Of a DNA stretch of 64,000 nucleotides, positions 45,669-55,152 are shown in pieces (position 1 is the stretch's first letter; each line of letters starts with the position of its first letter). Below the pieces are notes generated by a model. The model ran no database searches, was not told where the DNA came from, and saw nothing but the letters and a program-made list of their open reading frames with translations. The DNA is from Corallococcus sp. AS-1-6 (GTDB taxonomy: Bacteria; Myxococcota; Myxococcia; Myxococcales; Myxococcaceae): positions 1 through 64,000 of the forward strand of contig NZ_JAIQDE010000019.1 of assembly GCF_020037015.1 (NCBI RefSeq), given 5' to 3'. A program made the translations under genes and the position numbers.

Positions 45669-46226
45669 GTGGAGAACACCGCACTGCTGCTCATCGACAT
45701 CCAGAATGACTATTTCCCCGGGGGGCGGTTCGAGCTGGATCGTTCGGATGCCGCGGCCACGGAGGCCCGGGCGGCCCTGGACCGCTTCCGGGAGCGCGGC
45801 GCTCCGGTCATCCACATCCGCCACGAATCACCGCAGCCCGGCGCCACCTTCTTCCTGCCGGGGACTCCGGGCGCGGAGATCCATCCTCGAGTCGCGCCCC
45901 GACAGGGTGAAGCGGTGGTGCTCAAGCACTTCCCCAACAGCTTCCGTGAGACGGACCTCCAGGAGCGTCTGCGGGCCCTGGAGGTGAAGCACCTGGTGGT
46001 CGTGGGGATGATGACCCTCATGTGCGTGGATGCCACCGTGCGGGCGGCCGCGGACCTGGGCTACACGGTCACCGTGCTTGGGGATGCGTGCGCGGCCCGG
46101 AGCCTGGAGTTCCAGGGCCAGCACGTGCCCGCGCCCCAGGTCCATGCCGCGTTCCTGGCCGCGTTGGGGATGGGCTACGCCAGGGTCCTGCCGACCGCCG
46201 ACTTCCTGGCCCAGGCCGGGCGCTGA
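45669..46226 (+). CDS. Isochorismatase-like cysteine hydrolase
   Basis: The 185-residue protein has the hydrolase triad: D10 (LLIDIQNDYF), K86 (LKHFPNSF) and C119 (MTLMCVDATVRAA), followed by a typical GDACAARSLEFQG. Family members cleave isochorismate, nicotinamide or other amides. AAGGAGG precedes the GTG by 5 bases. It is divergent from the GlxA-type regulator, which probably controls it. The substrate is unknown. Confidence 0.87.
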   Translation: MENTALLLIDIQNDYFPGGRFELDRSDAAATEARAALDRFRERGAPVIHIRHESPQPGATFFLPGTPGAEIHPRVAPRQGEAVVLKHFPNSFRETDLQERLRALEVKHLVVVGMMTLMCVDATVRAAADLGYTVTVLGDACAARSLEFQGQHVPAPQVHAAFLAALGMGYARVLPTADFLAQAGR

Positions 46227-46306
46227 CCAGGAGGGGGCGAGCATGGCCACCTCGCCCCCCACCGCCGGCCAGCAGCGCCGGTACGGCTTCCCGTGCCCGC
46301 CGACGG

Positions 46307-47443
46307 TTACTGGCTCGCGAGCTCGTACGGCCTGAGCGACACCACCGCGTTGCCGCGTGCTCCGCTGTAGCCGGTGTAGAAGTGGTTCTTCTCCAGGGTG
46401 TAGAACGAATCGACGTAGTCGTCGTCGTTGGTGAACCATTCGCCTGGCATGCGGTCCACCAGCCCGCTGCCCAGGGCCACCAGGGCGCCAATCTCCGGCT
46501 GGCCCATGGCGGTCAGGATCTGGCTCGCGACATTGAACAGGTAGCTCACCAGCTCCTGGTAGCTGGTGTTGTCGTCGTGCTCCATGAGGATGACGTTCGC
46601 CGCCGCCCAGCGGTAACGCTCCCAGAAGATGAGGACCTGGTTCGGGGAGTAGGTCCTGCCGGCCACGTCCAGATAGGGCATGTCGACGATGTCCACCTGC
46701 GGCGCGTCACGGCTGGGGTCGACACCGTTGACGATGGCATAGACCTCCGCGTTGCCGGAGATCCAGGGCTCCTGGTCGTCGTTCAGGTAGATGCGATCGA
46801 GGATGGTCACCGGCGTGCTGGTCGCCGCGGCGGCCGTGTCCAGGGCGGGCAGGGGACGTTGCCCGAGTGCCACGAGCTGCTCGCGCATCAGCTTGATGCC
46901 GGCGGCCAGGTCCCTGCGCGCGTCGAGGTCCACCACCAGCACCGGCTGGTCGGGCATGCGGTGCACGTCGAGGTGGTGCACGCGGCCCAGGCCATCGAAG
47001 GCCTCGATGAATCGCCACTGGGCGTCATCGCCATCCGGCTCGTACGCGTAGAGGGGCTCAACGCCTTGCTGCAATGCCGCCAGCATGGACGCGCTGGCGA
47101 GACGAAGCTGAAGCAGGCTGTCGAGCTCCCGATCGATGCCCTTGAGCCGGCGGATGTTCAGGTCCGCTCGCTCCGCCACGCCCGTGACGGAGGACGGGGC
47201 CGACACGGCGCCCAGCCACTGCTTCAGATCCACGGAGAGGTGCTCGCCGCTCAAGCGGGAAGCGAGAGCCTTTCGCAGCACCGTGTCCTGCTTCGCCAGG
47301 GTCAGCGCCACCTCACGCTTGTCGGCGGCCAGCGACACGCTGATCCGTTCGCGCAGCGCCGCTGGCTTCATGGCGGCGGCTCGAGCTTGAGAGGCTGCGG
47401 TCACGCAGACGAACAGCGCGATGACCATCCCTATCCGTTTCAT
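46307..47443 (-). CDS. Secreted protein, unknown function, possibly DUF3103-like
   Basis: The 378-residue product has a signal peptide (MKRIGMVIALFVCVTAASQARA). The central part (NDDQEPWISGNAEVYAIVNG) and later WERYRWAAANVILMEHDDN are striking and reminiscent of DUF3103-type secreted proteins, but I cannot confirm the family. An AGGAG site lies close to the ATG. GC content is slightly below that of the neighbours. It may belong with the AT-richer gene that follows. Confidence 0.6.
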   Translation of the reverse strand: MKRIGMVIALFVCVTAASQARAAAMKPAALRERISVSLAADKREVALTLAKQDTVLRKALASRLSGEHLSVDLKQWLGAVSAPSSVTGVAERADLNIRRLKGIDRELDSLLQLRLASASMLAALQQGVEPLYAYEPDGDDAQWRFIEAFDGLGRVHHLDVHRMPDQPVLVVDLDARRDLAAGIKLMREQLVALGQRPLPALDTAAAATSTPVTILDRIYLNDDQEPWISGNAEVYAIVNGVDPSRDAPQVDIVDMPYLDVAGRTYSPNQVLIFWERYRWAAANVILMEHDDNTSYQELVSYLFNVASQILTAMGQPEIGALVALGSGLVDRMPGEWFTNDDDYVDSFYTLEKNHFYTGYSGARGNAVVSLRPYELASQ

Positions 47444-47569
47444 TGGACTCTCCTGTGGTGGGTGAGGGTGAGGCGTAGCCGTCCACGAATCCAATCGTGG
47501 GGGCGTACTGCTCCAGCTTCGCGCGGACCGGGCCAGGGACCTGTTGCCAGGTTGATGGCGGCGCGTTTG

Positions 47570-48889
47570 TTATTTCGGGCCTTGTTCAGTGATGGGCTCT
47601 GAAGCTCTCGACGCGTCCTCGATGCCTACGGCGGCGCGCATCTCCTTGAGCAATTGCTCCATCTGAAGCGTTGCCGCTGTCCGGGCCGGTTGAATCTTCC
47701 TGAGACTTCGAAGTCTCGCGCCATCGGTCCTGACGGTGGTGCTGATCTTCTCGTAGCTCTCTTTGAGCTGGAGGGTCTTTGATTCCAGGGAGTCGATGTA
47801 GCCTTTGACGGTTTCGGAGTTCTTCGCGTTGGGGTGGATTCCTCCAATCCCTCCGGCAGTCAGGTAGCCTCTCAGTACAGTGGTGCCCGCGGTGTACGCC
47901 AATACGCGCCGGGAGGTGATCGACATGCAGTCCGCCAGTGACTCAGCGATGTCCACCTCGTCGGTCAGCTTCTCTGTTGCCTTGAGGCATTCGTTTTCCT
48001 CTTGGGCAAGTGCTGCTGCCTGTGACTCTATGGAGCGTGCAGCGTTGGCAAAAGCTTGATTTCTGGCGACTGCGTTGGCGATTTTGTCGACGGTCTCGTT
48101 CTTCTGAAGGAGTTCCCAGATGCTGCCAGCGCATAACGCGATGGCTCCAGATGCCAATGCGATGCCTTGGCCACGGGAAATCGGTTCATCACCTCTGACC
48201 GCGATCGAGATCCCGCTGATCAGGCTGGTGACTCCTCCGCCGCCGATCAGGGCTGTTTTGAGCGCGATGGAGTCTTCTCCGGAGAAGAGGTCCATGTGCT
48301 TGACCATGTCGCTGAAGACCTGCCTCTCGATGGCGGAGTTCAGCGAGATACTGGTTGCTGACTGTAGGGAAGATTTGATGGTCTCTACGTAGGTCTGCTC
48401 GTTCTTCGCCCAGGCAGTCTCCGTGCTCTTCCGTCCTGCCAGGAACCCGGACAGAGATGCTGCGATCGTGCGTGCGTCTGATTTTATCTTCTCCCTGGCA
48501 GGATCGAATTTCTGTGCGGATAGGTTGACGGCGGCGTTTCTTGAGAGCTGGAAGACGTCCACGTTCTCGTCGTCAGAGAGCTTCTCGAGGTTTTTTGTGT
48601 TTGTTTTGTCTCTGATCTCCTTGATGATCGACAAGGCCTCGTTCGTGTTCTGGTTTTCAATCGTATCGACCTTGCTGCTGAGCAACTTGAGCTGGCTGCT
48701 TGTTTGGTTGTTGGCCTCGATCGCCTGGCGCACGGCGCTGTCGATGAGTGCGCGCACCTGGTCGGACGTCAGGGCGGTGCCTTGTGTGGCGGTTTGTTGT
48801 TCAGGGGATGCTGGGTCGGATTGTGCGATTGCTGGTGATGATGTGAGCCATAGAGTCATCAACGCTTTATGGAAGAGGCGGGGCGACAT
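47570..48889 (-). CDS. Secreted or membrane protein with coiled coils, unknown function, probably foreign
   Basis: The 439-residue product has a signal peptide (to about residue 23, SSPAIAQ), coiled-coil segments (SQLKLLSSKVDTIENQN; later IESQAAALAQEENECLKA), two hydrophobic stretches (LIGGGGVTSLISGISIAV and IALASGAIALCAGSIW) and a helical C-terminus. The GC content is about 50% in places and codon use has many T/A third positions, unlike everything around it. AGGAG precedes the ATG. Together with 46307-47443 it may be a recent insert; no transposase or att site is seen. Confidence 0.6.
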   Translation of the reverse strand: MSPRLFHKALMTLWLTSSPAIAQSDPASPEQQTATQGTALTSDQVRALIDSAVRQAIEANNQTSSQLKLLSSKVDTIENQNTNEALSIIKEIRDKTNTKNLEKLSDDENVDVFQLSRNAAVNLSAQKFDPAREKIKSDARTIAASLSGFLAGRKSTETAWAKNEQTYVETIKSSLQSATSISLNSAIERQVFSDMVKHMDLFSGEDSIALKTALIGGGGVTSLISGISIAVRGDEPISRGQGIALASGAIALCAGSIWELLQKNETVDKIANAVARNQAFANAARSIESQAAALAQEENECLKATEKLTDEVDIAESLADCMSITSRRVLAYTAGTTVLRGYLTAGGIGGIHPNAKNSETVKGYIDSLESKTLQLKESYEKISTTVRTDGARLRSLRKIQPARTAATLQMEQLLKEMRAAVGIEDASRASEPITEQGPK

Positions 48890-49049
48890 GGCGTTCTCCT
48901 GAGTCAGTCGGGGTTGGGTGAGAACTCCTTCAGGCTGCTCCCCGTCCGTAGCTGATCGTGAAGATGGAACAGGGATTGGGAGCCGTCGCGGGGGCGGTTA
49001 CCGTCGTCGCCCCTTCTCAGGATGAACAATCTCGGGCGTTCAGATCAAG

Positions 49050-49139
49050 AGCCCCCGGTGTGGGTGAAATTGGCCCCGCCGGGGTGATGTCTGCCCATGG
49101 GGTCATTCACAATGCCTTGGGTGGCACTGACCGGGGGCT
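49050..49139. repeat. 90-base nested inverted repeat at the end of the PF09859 gene
   Basis: AGCCCCCGGT (49050-49059) and ACCGGGGGCT (49130-49139) are perfect complements 70 bases apart. Between them are further complements (TGCC/GGCA, GTGAAT/ATTTCAC, CCCCG/CGGGG), giving a branched RNA-like fold. The right end touches the gene stop. It could be a terminator-like RNA, a small palindromic element or an ncRNA. The rest of 48890-49049 shows nothing I can support. Confidence 0.45.
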
Positions 49140-49817
49140 ATGCCGCGTCGTGGAAGATGATCCCCGCCGTGTGCCGCTGCCCGGAGCGCACGCGGCTGAC
49201 ACCGTGACGCAGGTTGACGCGGTACGTGCCCCGCGTGCCCTGGACCGGGCGGTGGTGCACCGCGAAGACGACCGCGTCTCCCTGGCGCAGCGGGACGACC
49301 TCCGCGCGGGACTGCATGCGGGGACGCTGCTCCGTCAGCACGAACTCGCCGCCCGTGAAGTCCCGCCCGGGTTCGGAGAGGAGGATGGCCACCTGGAGCG
49401 GGAAGACGTGTTCCCCATACAGGTCCTGGTGCAGGCAGTTGTAGTCGTCCACGCCGTAGCGCAGGAGCAGGGGCGTGGGCCGCACCTGCCCGGCTTCATG
49501 GCAGCGCGCGAGGAAGTCCGCGTGCGCGTCCGGATACCGCACGTCGATTCCCATCGCCGTGTTCCAGCGGTTCGCGATGGGCACCAGGTGCGGATACAGC
49601 GCCGTGCGCAGCTTCGTCACGAGCTCCGGCAGCGGATGGTCGAAGTATTTGTATTCACCCCGGCCAAACCCATGCCGCGCCATCACCACGCGGCTGCGAA
49701 AGGCGTCGTCCAGGTCGTAGAGCAGCGCCAATGCCTCGCATTCATCAGGCGTCAGCAACTGCTCCAGCACCGCGCACCCGCGGGCATCCAGCTCCCGGCC
49801 CGTTTCTTCCCAATCCC

Positions 49818-49821
<4 letters not shown>
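49138..49821 (-). CDS. PF09859-type 2-oxoglutarate/Fe(II) oxygenase (alkylation-damage associated)
   Basis: The 227-residue protein strongly matches the pattern of the oxygenase family linked to oxidative demethylation of damaged DNA (SRVVMARHGFGRGEYKYF, CLHQDLYGEHVFPLQVAILL, then FTGGEFVLTEQRPRMQ). The iron triad is H131-x-D133 and H206, with an Arg-rich end (SRVRSGQRHTAG) for 2-oxoglutarate. The GTG start overlaps the ada stop (GTGA), so it is made with Ada. Its real substrate is less certain than AlkB's. Confidence 0.86.
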
Positions 49822-50891
<1,070 letters not shown>

Positions 50892-50959
50892 GCTCCGCCT
50901 CCCTTCGTTGACTCCGAGGCGAAACCTAACCCCCGGTCCCCAGGCCAGCACTCCGCGCC

Positions 50960-50972
50960 TTGCGGTCGAATT
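50960..50972 (-). promoter_or_regulatory. Candidate Ada box upstream of ada
   Basis: On the minus strand the sequence is AATTCGACCGCAA, which fits the Ada-box form AAT-N6-GCAA known from E. coli, and AATT is matched in full. It is about 70 bases before the ada start, the position expected for activation. Confidence 0.6.
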
Positions 50973-51110
50973 CGGGCCGCCATGGAACAGGGCGTCATGG
51001 CGTGACGCGCCCCCATCGCGCCGGGAGTGAACCCCTCGCAATGCGTGGCGGCACGTCCGCGTACGACGTGACAGGATGCCGCACCCATTCCTCCTTCCCA
51101 TGAGCAAGCC

Positions 51111-54100
51111 ATGTCCCACCTGCGTCTGATGTGGAAACGCTCCCGTCTGCTCTGGCCCGCGCTGGCCGCGTGCGCCTCGGCCTCCGCCTGGGCCGCCCCC
51201 GCGTCCATCGCCGTCCCCAACGCGGGCTTTGAAAACGCCGCCGCCACCGGCCTTCCCCAGGGCTGGACGGCATCCGGCCAGGGCAAGGTGTCCGCCCGCA
51301 CCGACGCGAAGTCGGAGGGCAGCCGCAGCCTCGTCATCGAAAGCCCCCAGGGCGGCGCGGAGACCACCGTCGTCTCCGAGCCCGTGAAGCTCCAGGTGGG
51401 CCGCCTCTACCGGCTCTCCGCCTGGGTGCGCACCCAGGGCGTGCAGGCGGATGCGCAGGCCCGCTATCCCACGGCGCTGGGCGCGTGTCTGTCCATGCAG
51501 AGCTTCCCCTTCACCAACTGCTCTCCGCCCCAGGGCGCGGACCAGAGCGGCCGGGTGCAGGTGCTGTTCTTCGCCACCACGTCCACGGACCGCGTGCGCG
51601 CGCACCTGGGCCACAACGGCAAGGCCACCGGCACCGCGTGGTTCGACGACGTGAAGCTGGAGGAGGTGAGCGACGTCACCCAGTACATCCCCATGGAGAG
51701 CGTGCGGTGGGCCGGCAAGGGCTTCCGCTACGACGACGGCGGCTGGGTGTACGTGCACATCGAGGGCGAGCCCTACGAGCGCGGCCGGCAGTATGGCGAG
51801 CTCGTGTCGCAGGAGATCGTCCGCTACATCGAGAAGCTGGGCATCCAGAAGGACAAGGCGGACGCCGCGAAGGGCTGGGCGCAGGTGCGCCTGCTCGCGG
51901 ACTCGCTGTTCCTGCGCCGCTTCGACGCCGAGTTCCTGGAGGAGATGAAGGGCATCGCCGACGGCGCCAACGTGGGCGGCGCGAAGTTCAAGGGCCCGGA
52001 TGGCAAGGAGCGCGACCTGGACGTGCTCGACGTCGTCGCCCTCAACTCCGCCGTGGACCTGGGCCAACTGGATGATGCCAACCGCGTCACCGCGTCCCCG
52101 CTCTCCGGCCGCACCTTCCTCAAGGGCGAGGACGAGAACGGCCGCGCGGGGGAGGGCGACCACTGCTCGTCCTTCGTGGCCACGAAGTCCGCGACGAAGG
52201 ACGGCCGCGTCGTCATGGGCCAGATCTTCATGTGGAACGGCTACACCGGCGTCCACTGGGACGTGGTGCTGGACGTGCAGCCCACCAAGGGCCACCGCTT
52301 CGTGATGCAGACCTTCCCGGGCGGCATCCACAGCGGCTCCGACTGGATGCTCAACGACGCGGGCATCGTCATCGGTGAGACGACCGTGGGCCAGACGCCC
52401 TTCAACATCGACGGCACCCCGCAGAGCAACCGCATCCGCAAGGCCGTGCAGTACGCGAACTCCATCGACGACGTGGAGCGCATCCTCAAGGACCGCAACA
52501 ACGGCCTCTACACCAACGACTGGACGCTCGCGGACACCAAGACGGACGAGGGCGCGTGCCTGCTCCTGGGCACCGCGAAGACGCGCCTGTGGCGCACCGG
52601 CAGCAAGGGCAAGGCCGCGGATACGCCCGGAAACCTCAAGGACTTCATCTGGGCCAACAACAACAACCGCGACCCGGAGGTCCGCAAGGAGTCCGTCCCC
52701 AACGCGAACAACGCCCCGGTGGACCTGGCCTTCAACACCTGGAACCGCGACATCGCCTTCCAGGAGTTCTACGCGAAGTACGGCAAGGGCGGCTTCGACG
52801 TGGACAGCGCCACGCGCATGATGGCGTCCAGCCCCATCAACCGTCCGCACGCGTGTGACGGGAAGATCACCACCTCGGAGATGACCGAGAAGCTGATGTT
52901 CCTGGCCCACTACGGCAAGACGACGCTGCGCGAGAAGATGGTCGGCAGCCGCTGGATTCCCGACCTGCCCGGCGCCACGCCGCACCTGTCCCTGGGCTAC
53001 ACCGCCTTCAGCCCCATCTACGTGGCGGACCAGCTCAAGGCCGCGAAGGCGAAGCAGAAGCCGGAGCCCAAGGCGGACAAGCCCAAGCGCGACTTCGCTC
53101 GCGTGAAGGACGCGCTGTCCTTCGACGAGAAGAAGCTCTGGGCCAACACGGTGTTCCCCGCGACGGACGCGGACAACTGGTTCGGCAGCGGGTCCGCCGC
53201 GTACTGGACCCAGCTCAAGGACCTGCCGGAAGGGGATGACCTGTCCAAGGCCTTCGACGCCCAGCGCGACGCGCTCGCGGAGCTCAACGCCCGCTACCTC
53301 TACATCACCGCCCGCGAGGGCGACGTGGTGCCCACCGCCGCGCGCACGGACTACGGCCGCTACGGCACGTACGCGGTGCCTCGCATCAAGGGCACGTACC
53401 TGCTGCACCAACTGCGGCTGACGCTGGGCAACGCGAAGTTCGCCAGGGTGATGGGCGCGGTGCACTCGAAGTTCGCGAACAAGAAGCTCACCACCCAGGA
53501 CTTCATCCGCACCGCGTCGGAGGCCGCGGGCCAGGACGTGGGGCCGTGGGTGAAGCAGTGGGTGGAGCGCGGGGGCCTGCCCGCGCCGCGCCTCACCTCC
53601 CGCGCCCAGAAGGCGAAGGAGGGCTACGAGGTGACGCTGAAGGTGGACCAGTCCGGCACGCCCTGGCGCTTCGCCACGCTGGTGGAGGTGCAGACGGAGA
53701 AGGGGAGCGTGCTGGAGCGCGTGGAGGTGAAGGGCTCCAGCGACACCTTCACCGTGAAGGTCCCGGACCGGCCGGTGCGCGTGGTGTTCAACGTGGGCAA
53801 CGACATCCCCGTGGCCCGCGAGCGCTACCAGACCCTGGCCAACACGCTGGATGACTGGGACAAGCTCCTCTTCGTGTACGGCTCCGCGCGCCAGGTGGAG
53901 TCCATGCGCACGCTGGCCACGAACTACCGCGAGCAGTTGGCGGACGCGTCCCCGGAGCGCCTGGCCCCGCTCAAGCCGGACGCGGAGGTGACGGACGCGG
54001 AGCTGGCGGACCGCGACCTGATCGTCTTCGGCGGCCTGGAGGACAACGGGCTCATGGCGCGTCTGGCGGCGGAGAAGAAGCTGCCGGTGGAGCTGGGCCG

Positions 54101-54383
54101 GCGCTTCTTCCGCTGGCAGGGCAAGACGTACGGCCGCGCGGATGACGGCCTCGCCCTGGCGCTGCCCAACCCCTGGAACCCGAAGCGGACGCTGTACCTC
54201 TTCGTCGCCAACAGCGGCCTGGAGCTGTGGCACATGACGCGCTCGTTCCAGCGCGGCCTCCAGAGCTGGGCGCTGTTCCGCGCGGGCGAGGTCAGCGGCA
54301 AGGGCTTCCACGCCACCGAGGGCTTCACCCAGGAGCTGTCCGTGGACCTGCCCGCCCCCAAGCTGGGCATGCTCACCCCCTGA
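51111..54383 (+). CDS. Large secreted C45/phospholipase-B-like protein with C-terminal M1-peptidase-like region
   Basis: The 1090-residue product has a signal peptide (to about 29, ASAWAAP), an N-terminal beta-sandwich resembling carbohydrate-binding modules (about 35-185), then a C45/phospholipase-B-like amidase domain with the self-processing nucleophile C352 (GDHCSSFVATKS). The rest (about 665-930) resembles the C-terminal part of M1 aminopeptidases (TYLLHQLRLTLGNAKFARVM, PWVKQWVERGGLP), but there is no HExxH zinc motif. A further unrecognised region ends the protein. Cleavage before the Cys would give two chains. The substrate is unknown. Confidence 0.78.
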   Translation: MSHLRLMWKRSRLLWPALAACASASAWAAPASIAVPNAGFENAAATGLPQGWTASGQGKVSARTDAKSEGSRSLVIESPQGGAETTVVSEPVKLQVGRLYRLSAWVRTQGVQADAQARYPTALGACLSMQSFPFTNCSPPQGADQSGRVQVLFFATTSTDRVRAHLGHNGKATGTAWFDDVKLEEVSDVTQYIPMESVRWAGKGFRYDDGGWVYVHIEGEPYERGRQYGELVSQEIVRYIEKLGIQKDKADAAKGWAQVRLLADSLFLRRFDAEFLEEMKGIADGANVGGAKFKGPDGKERDLDVLDVVALNSAVDLGQLDDANRVTASPLSGRTFLKGEDENGRAGEGDHCSSFVATKSATKDGRVVMGQIFMWNGYTGVHWDVVLDVQPTKGHRFVMQTFPGGIHSGSDWMLNDAGIVIGETTVGQTPFNIDGTPQSNRIRKAVQYANSIDDVERILKDRNNGLYTNDWTLADTKTDEGACLLLGTAKTRLWRTGSKGKAADTPGNLKDFIWANNNNRDPEVRKESVPNANNAPVDLAFNTWNRDIAFQEFYAKYGKGGFDVDSATRMMASSPINRPHACDGKITTSEMTEKLMFLAHYGKTTLREKMVGSRWIPDLPGATPHLSLGYTAFSPIYVADQLKAAKAKQKPEPKADKPKRDFARVKDALSFDEKKLWANTVFPATDADNWFGSGSAAYWTQLKDLPEGDDLSKAFDAQRDALAELNARYLYITAREGDVVPTAARTDYGRYGTYAVPRIKGTYLLHQLRLTLGNAKFARVMGAVHSKFANKKLTTQDFIRTASEAAGQDVGPWVKQWVERGGLPAPRLTSRAQKAKEGYEVTLKVDQSGTPWRFATLVEVQTEKGSVLERVEVKGSSDTFTVKVPDRPVRVVFNVGNDIPVARERYQTLANTLDDWDKLLFVYGSARQVESMRTLATNYREQLADASPERLAPLKPDAEVTDAELADRDLIVFGGLEDNGLMARLAAEKKLPVELGRRFFRWQGKTYGRADDGLALALPNPWNPKRTLYLFVANSGLELWHMTRSFQRGLQSWALFRAGEVSGKGFHATEGFTQELSVDLPAPKLGMLTP

Positions 54384-54416
54384 GCCACCGCCGCTGAACA
54401 TCCCGCAGCACCGAGC

Positions 54417-54449
54417 AAGGGCCGGCGGAGCGCACTCCCGCCGGCCCTT
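54417..54449 (+). terminator. Terminator hairpin after the C45 gene
   Basis: AAGGGCCGGCGG pairs perfectly with CCGCCGGCCCTT around a 9-base loop, followed by a weak T-rich tail. Confidence 0.65.
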
Positions 54450-54490
54450 CTTGCGTTCGGCCGCTCCCTCCCTCTGAGGACCCGGTCGAT

Positions 54491-54522
54491 TTGACTCCGG
54501 CGTGGAGAGGGTTAAATCTCTC
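54491..54522 (+). promoter_or_regulatory. Promoter and candidate operator of the TetR-EmrB-EmrA operon
   Basis: TTGACT (54491-54496) and TTAAAT (54512-54517) are 15 bases apart in an AT-rich patch. The inverted repeat GAGAG-GGTTAAAT-CTCTC (54505-54522) covers the -10, so the TetR repressor probably binds here. A second repeat (CAGAT/ATCTG) spans the start of the gene. Confidence 0.5.
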
Positions 54523-54530
54523 TTCAAGAA

Positions 54531-55151
54531 ATGAATCCAGATTCAAAATCTGAGGCCCCCGTCAAACGGCTGCGCTCTCGTCTGAAGGAAGCCACCGCGG
54601 ACGCCATCCTGTCGGCGGCCGCGGCGGTGTTCGCTCGCGACGGCCTGCACGCGGCGAAGATGGAGTCCATCGCCGAGCAGGCGGGCGTGTCGGTGGGGAC
54701 GCTCTACAACCACTTCACCGACCGCGCGGCCCTGCTGGACGCGCTGCGCGCCAGGCGCCGCCAGGTGATGCTGGACCGGCTGGACGCGGCCCTGGCGCCC
54801 GTGGCGGAGCGGCCCGCGCGCGAACAACTGCGCGCCTTCGTGACGGCGCTGTTCGCCCACGTGGCGGAGCGCGACGCGTTCGTGCGCGTCCTGGTGCAGC
54901 TCCCGGAGGACCCGGCGCGCAAGAGCCGCATCCTGGCGGAGCTCACCCGGCGCCTGACGGTCATCCTCGACCGGGGCATCCAGGCCGGGGAGCTGCGCGC
55001 GGAAGGGCGCGCGTTCTATCCGAATCTCCTGATGGGAATGGTGCGCGGCGCGCTGGACCGCCTGCGCGAGGACGACGCCGTGAACCCTCCGGCAGCCGCC
55101 TGGGCGGAGGAGATCCTCCGCGTCTTCTTGAAGGGCATCGAGGTCGACTGA
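54531..55151 (+). CDS. TetR-family transcriptional repressor
   Basis: The 206-residue protein has the TetR helix-turn-helix near the N-terminus (MESIAEQAGVSVGTLYNHFTDR, with ILSAAAAVFARDGLHAAKM before it) and a helical ligand-binding half. It is followed immediately by the EmrB and EmrA-like genes and very probably represses the operon until a drug binds. The operator candidate lies at its own promoter. Confidence 0.93.
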   Translation: MNPDSKSEAPVKRLRSRLKEATADAILSAAAAVFARDGLHAAKMESIAEQAGVSVGTLYNHFTDRAALLDALRARRRQVMLDRLDAALAPVAERPAREQLRAFVTALFAHVAERDAFVRVLVQLPEDPARKSRILAELTRRLTVILDRGIQAGELRAEGRAFYPNLLMGMVRGALDRLREDDAVNPPAAAWAEEILRVFLKGIEVD

Positions 55152-55152
55152 C

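Noticed and set aside
43182-45824. 880-residue minus-strand frame over the P450 and into the regulator region
   Set aside because: Antisense to the P450 and in another frame from the GlxA-type gene; no domain, and it would overlap the operator.
46307-48889. Mobile element in the AT-richer region
   Set aside because: No transposase, integrase, terminal repeats, target duplication or tRNA target was found; only base composition is unusual.
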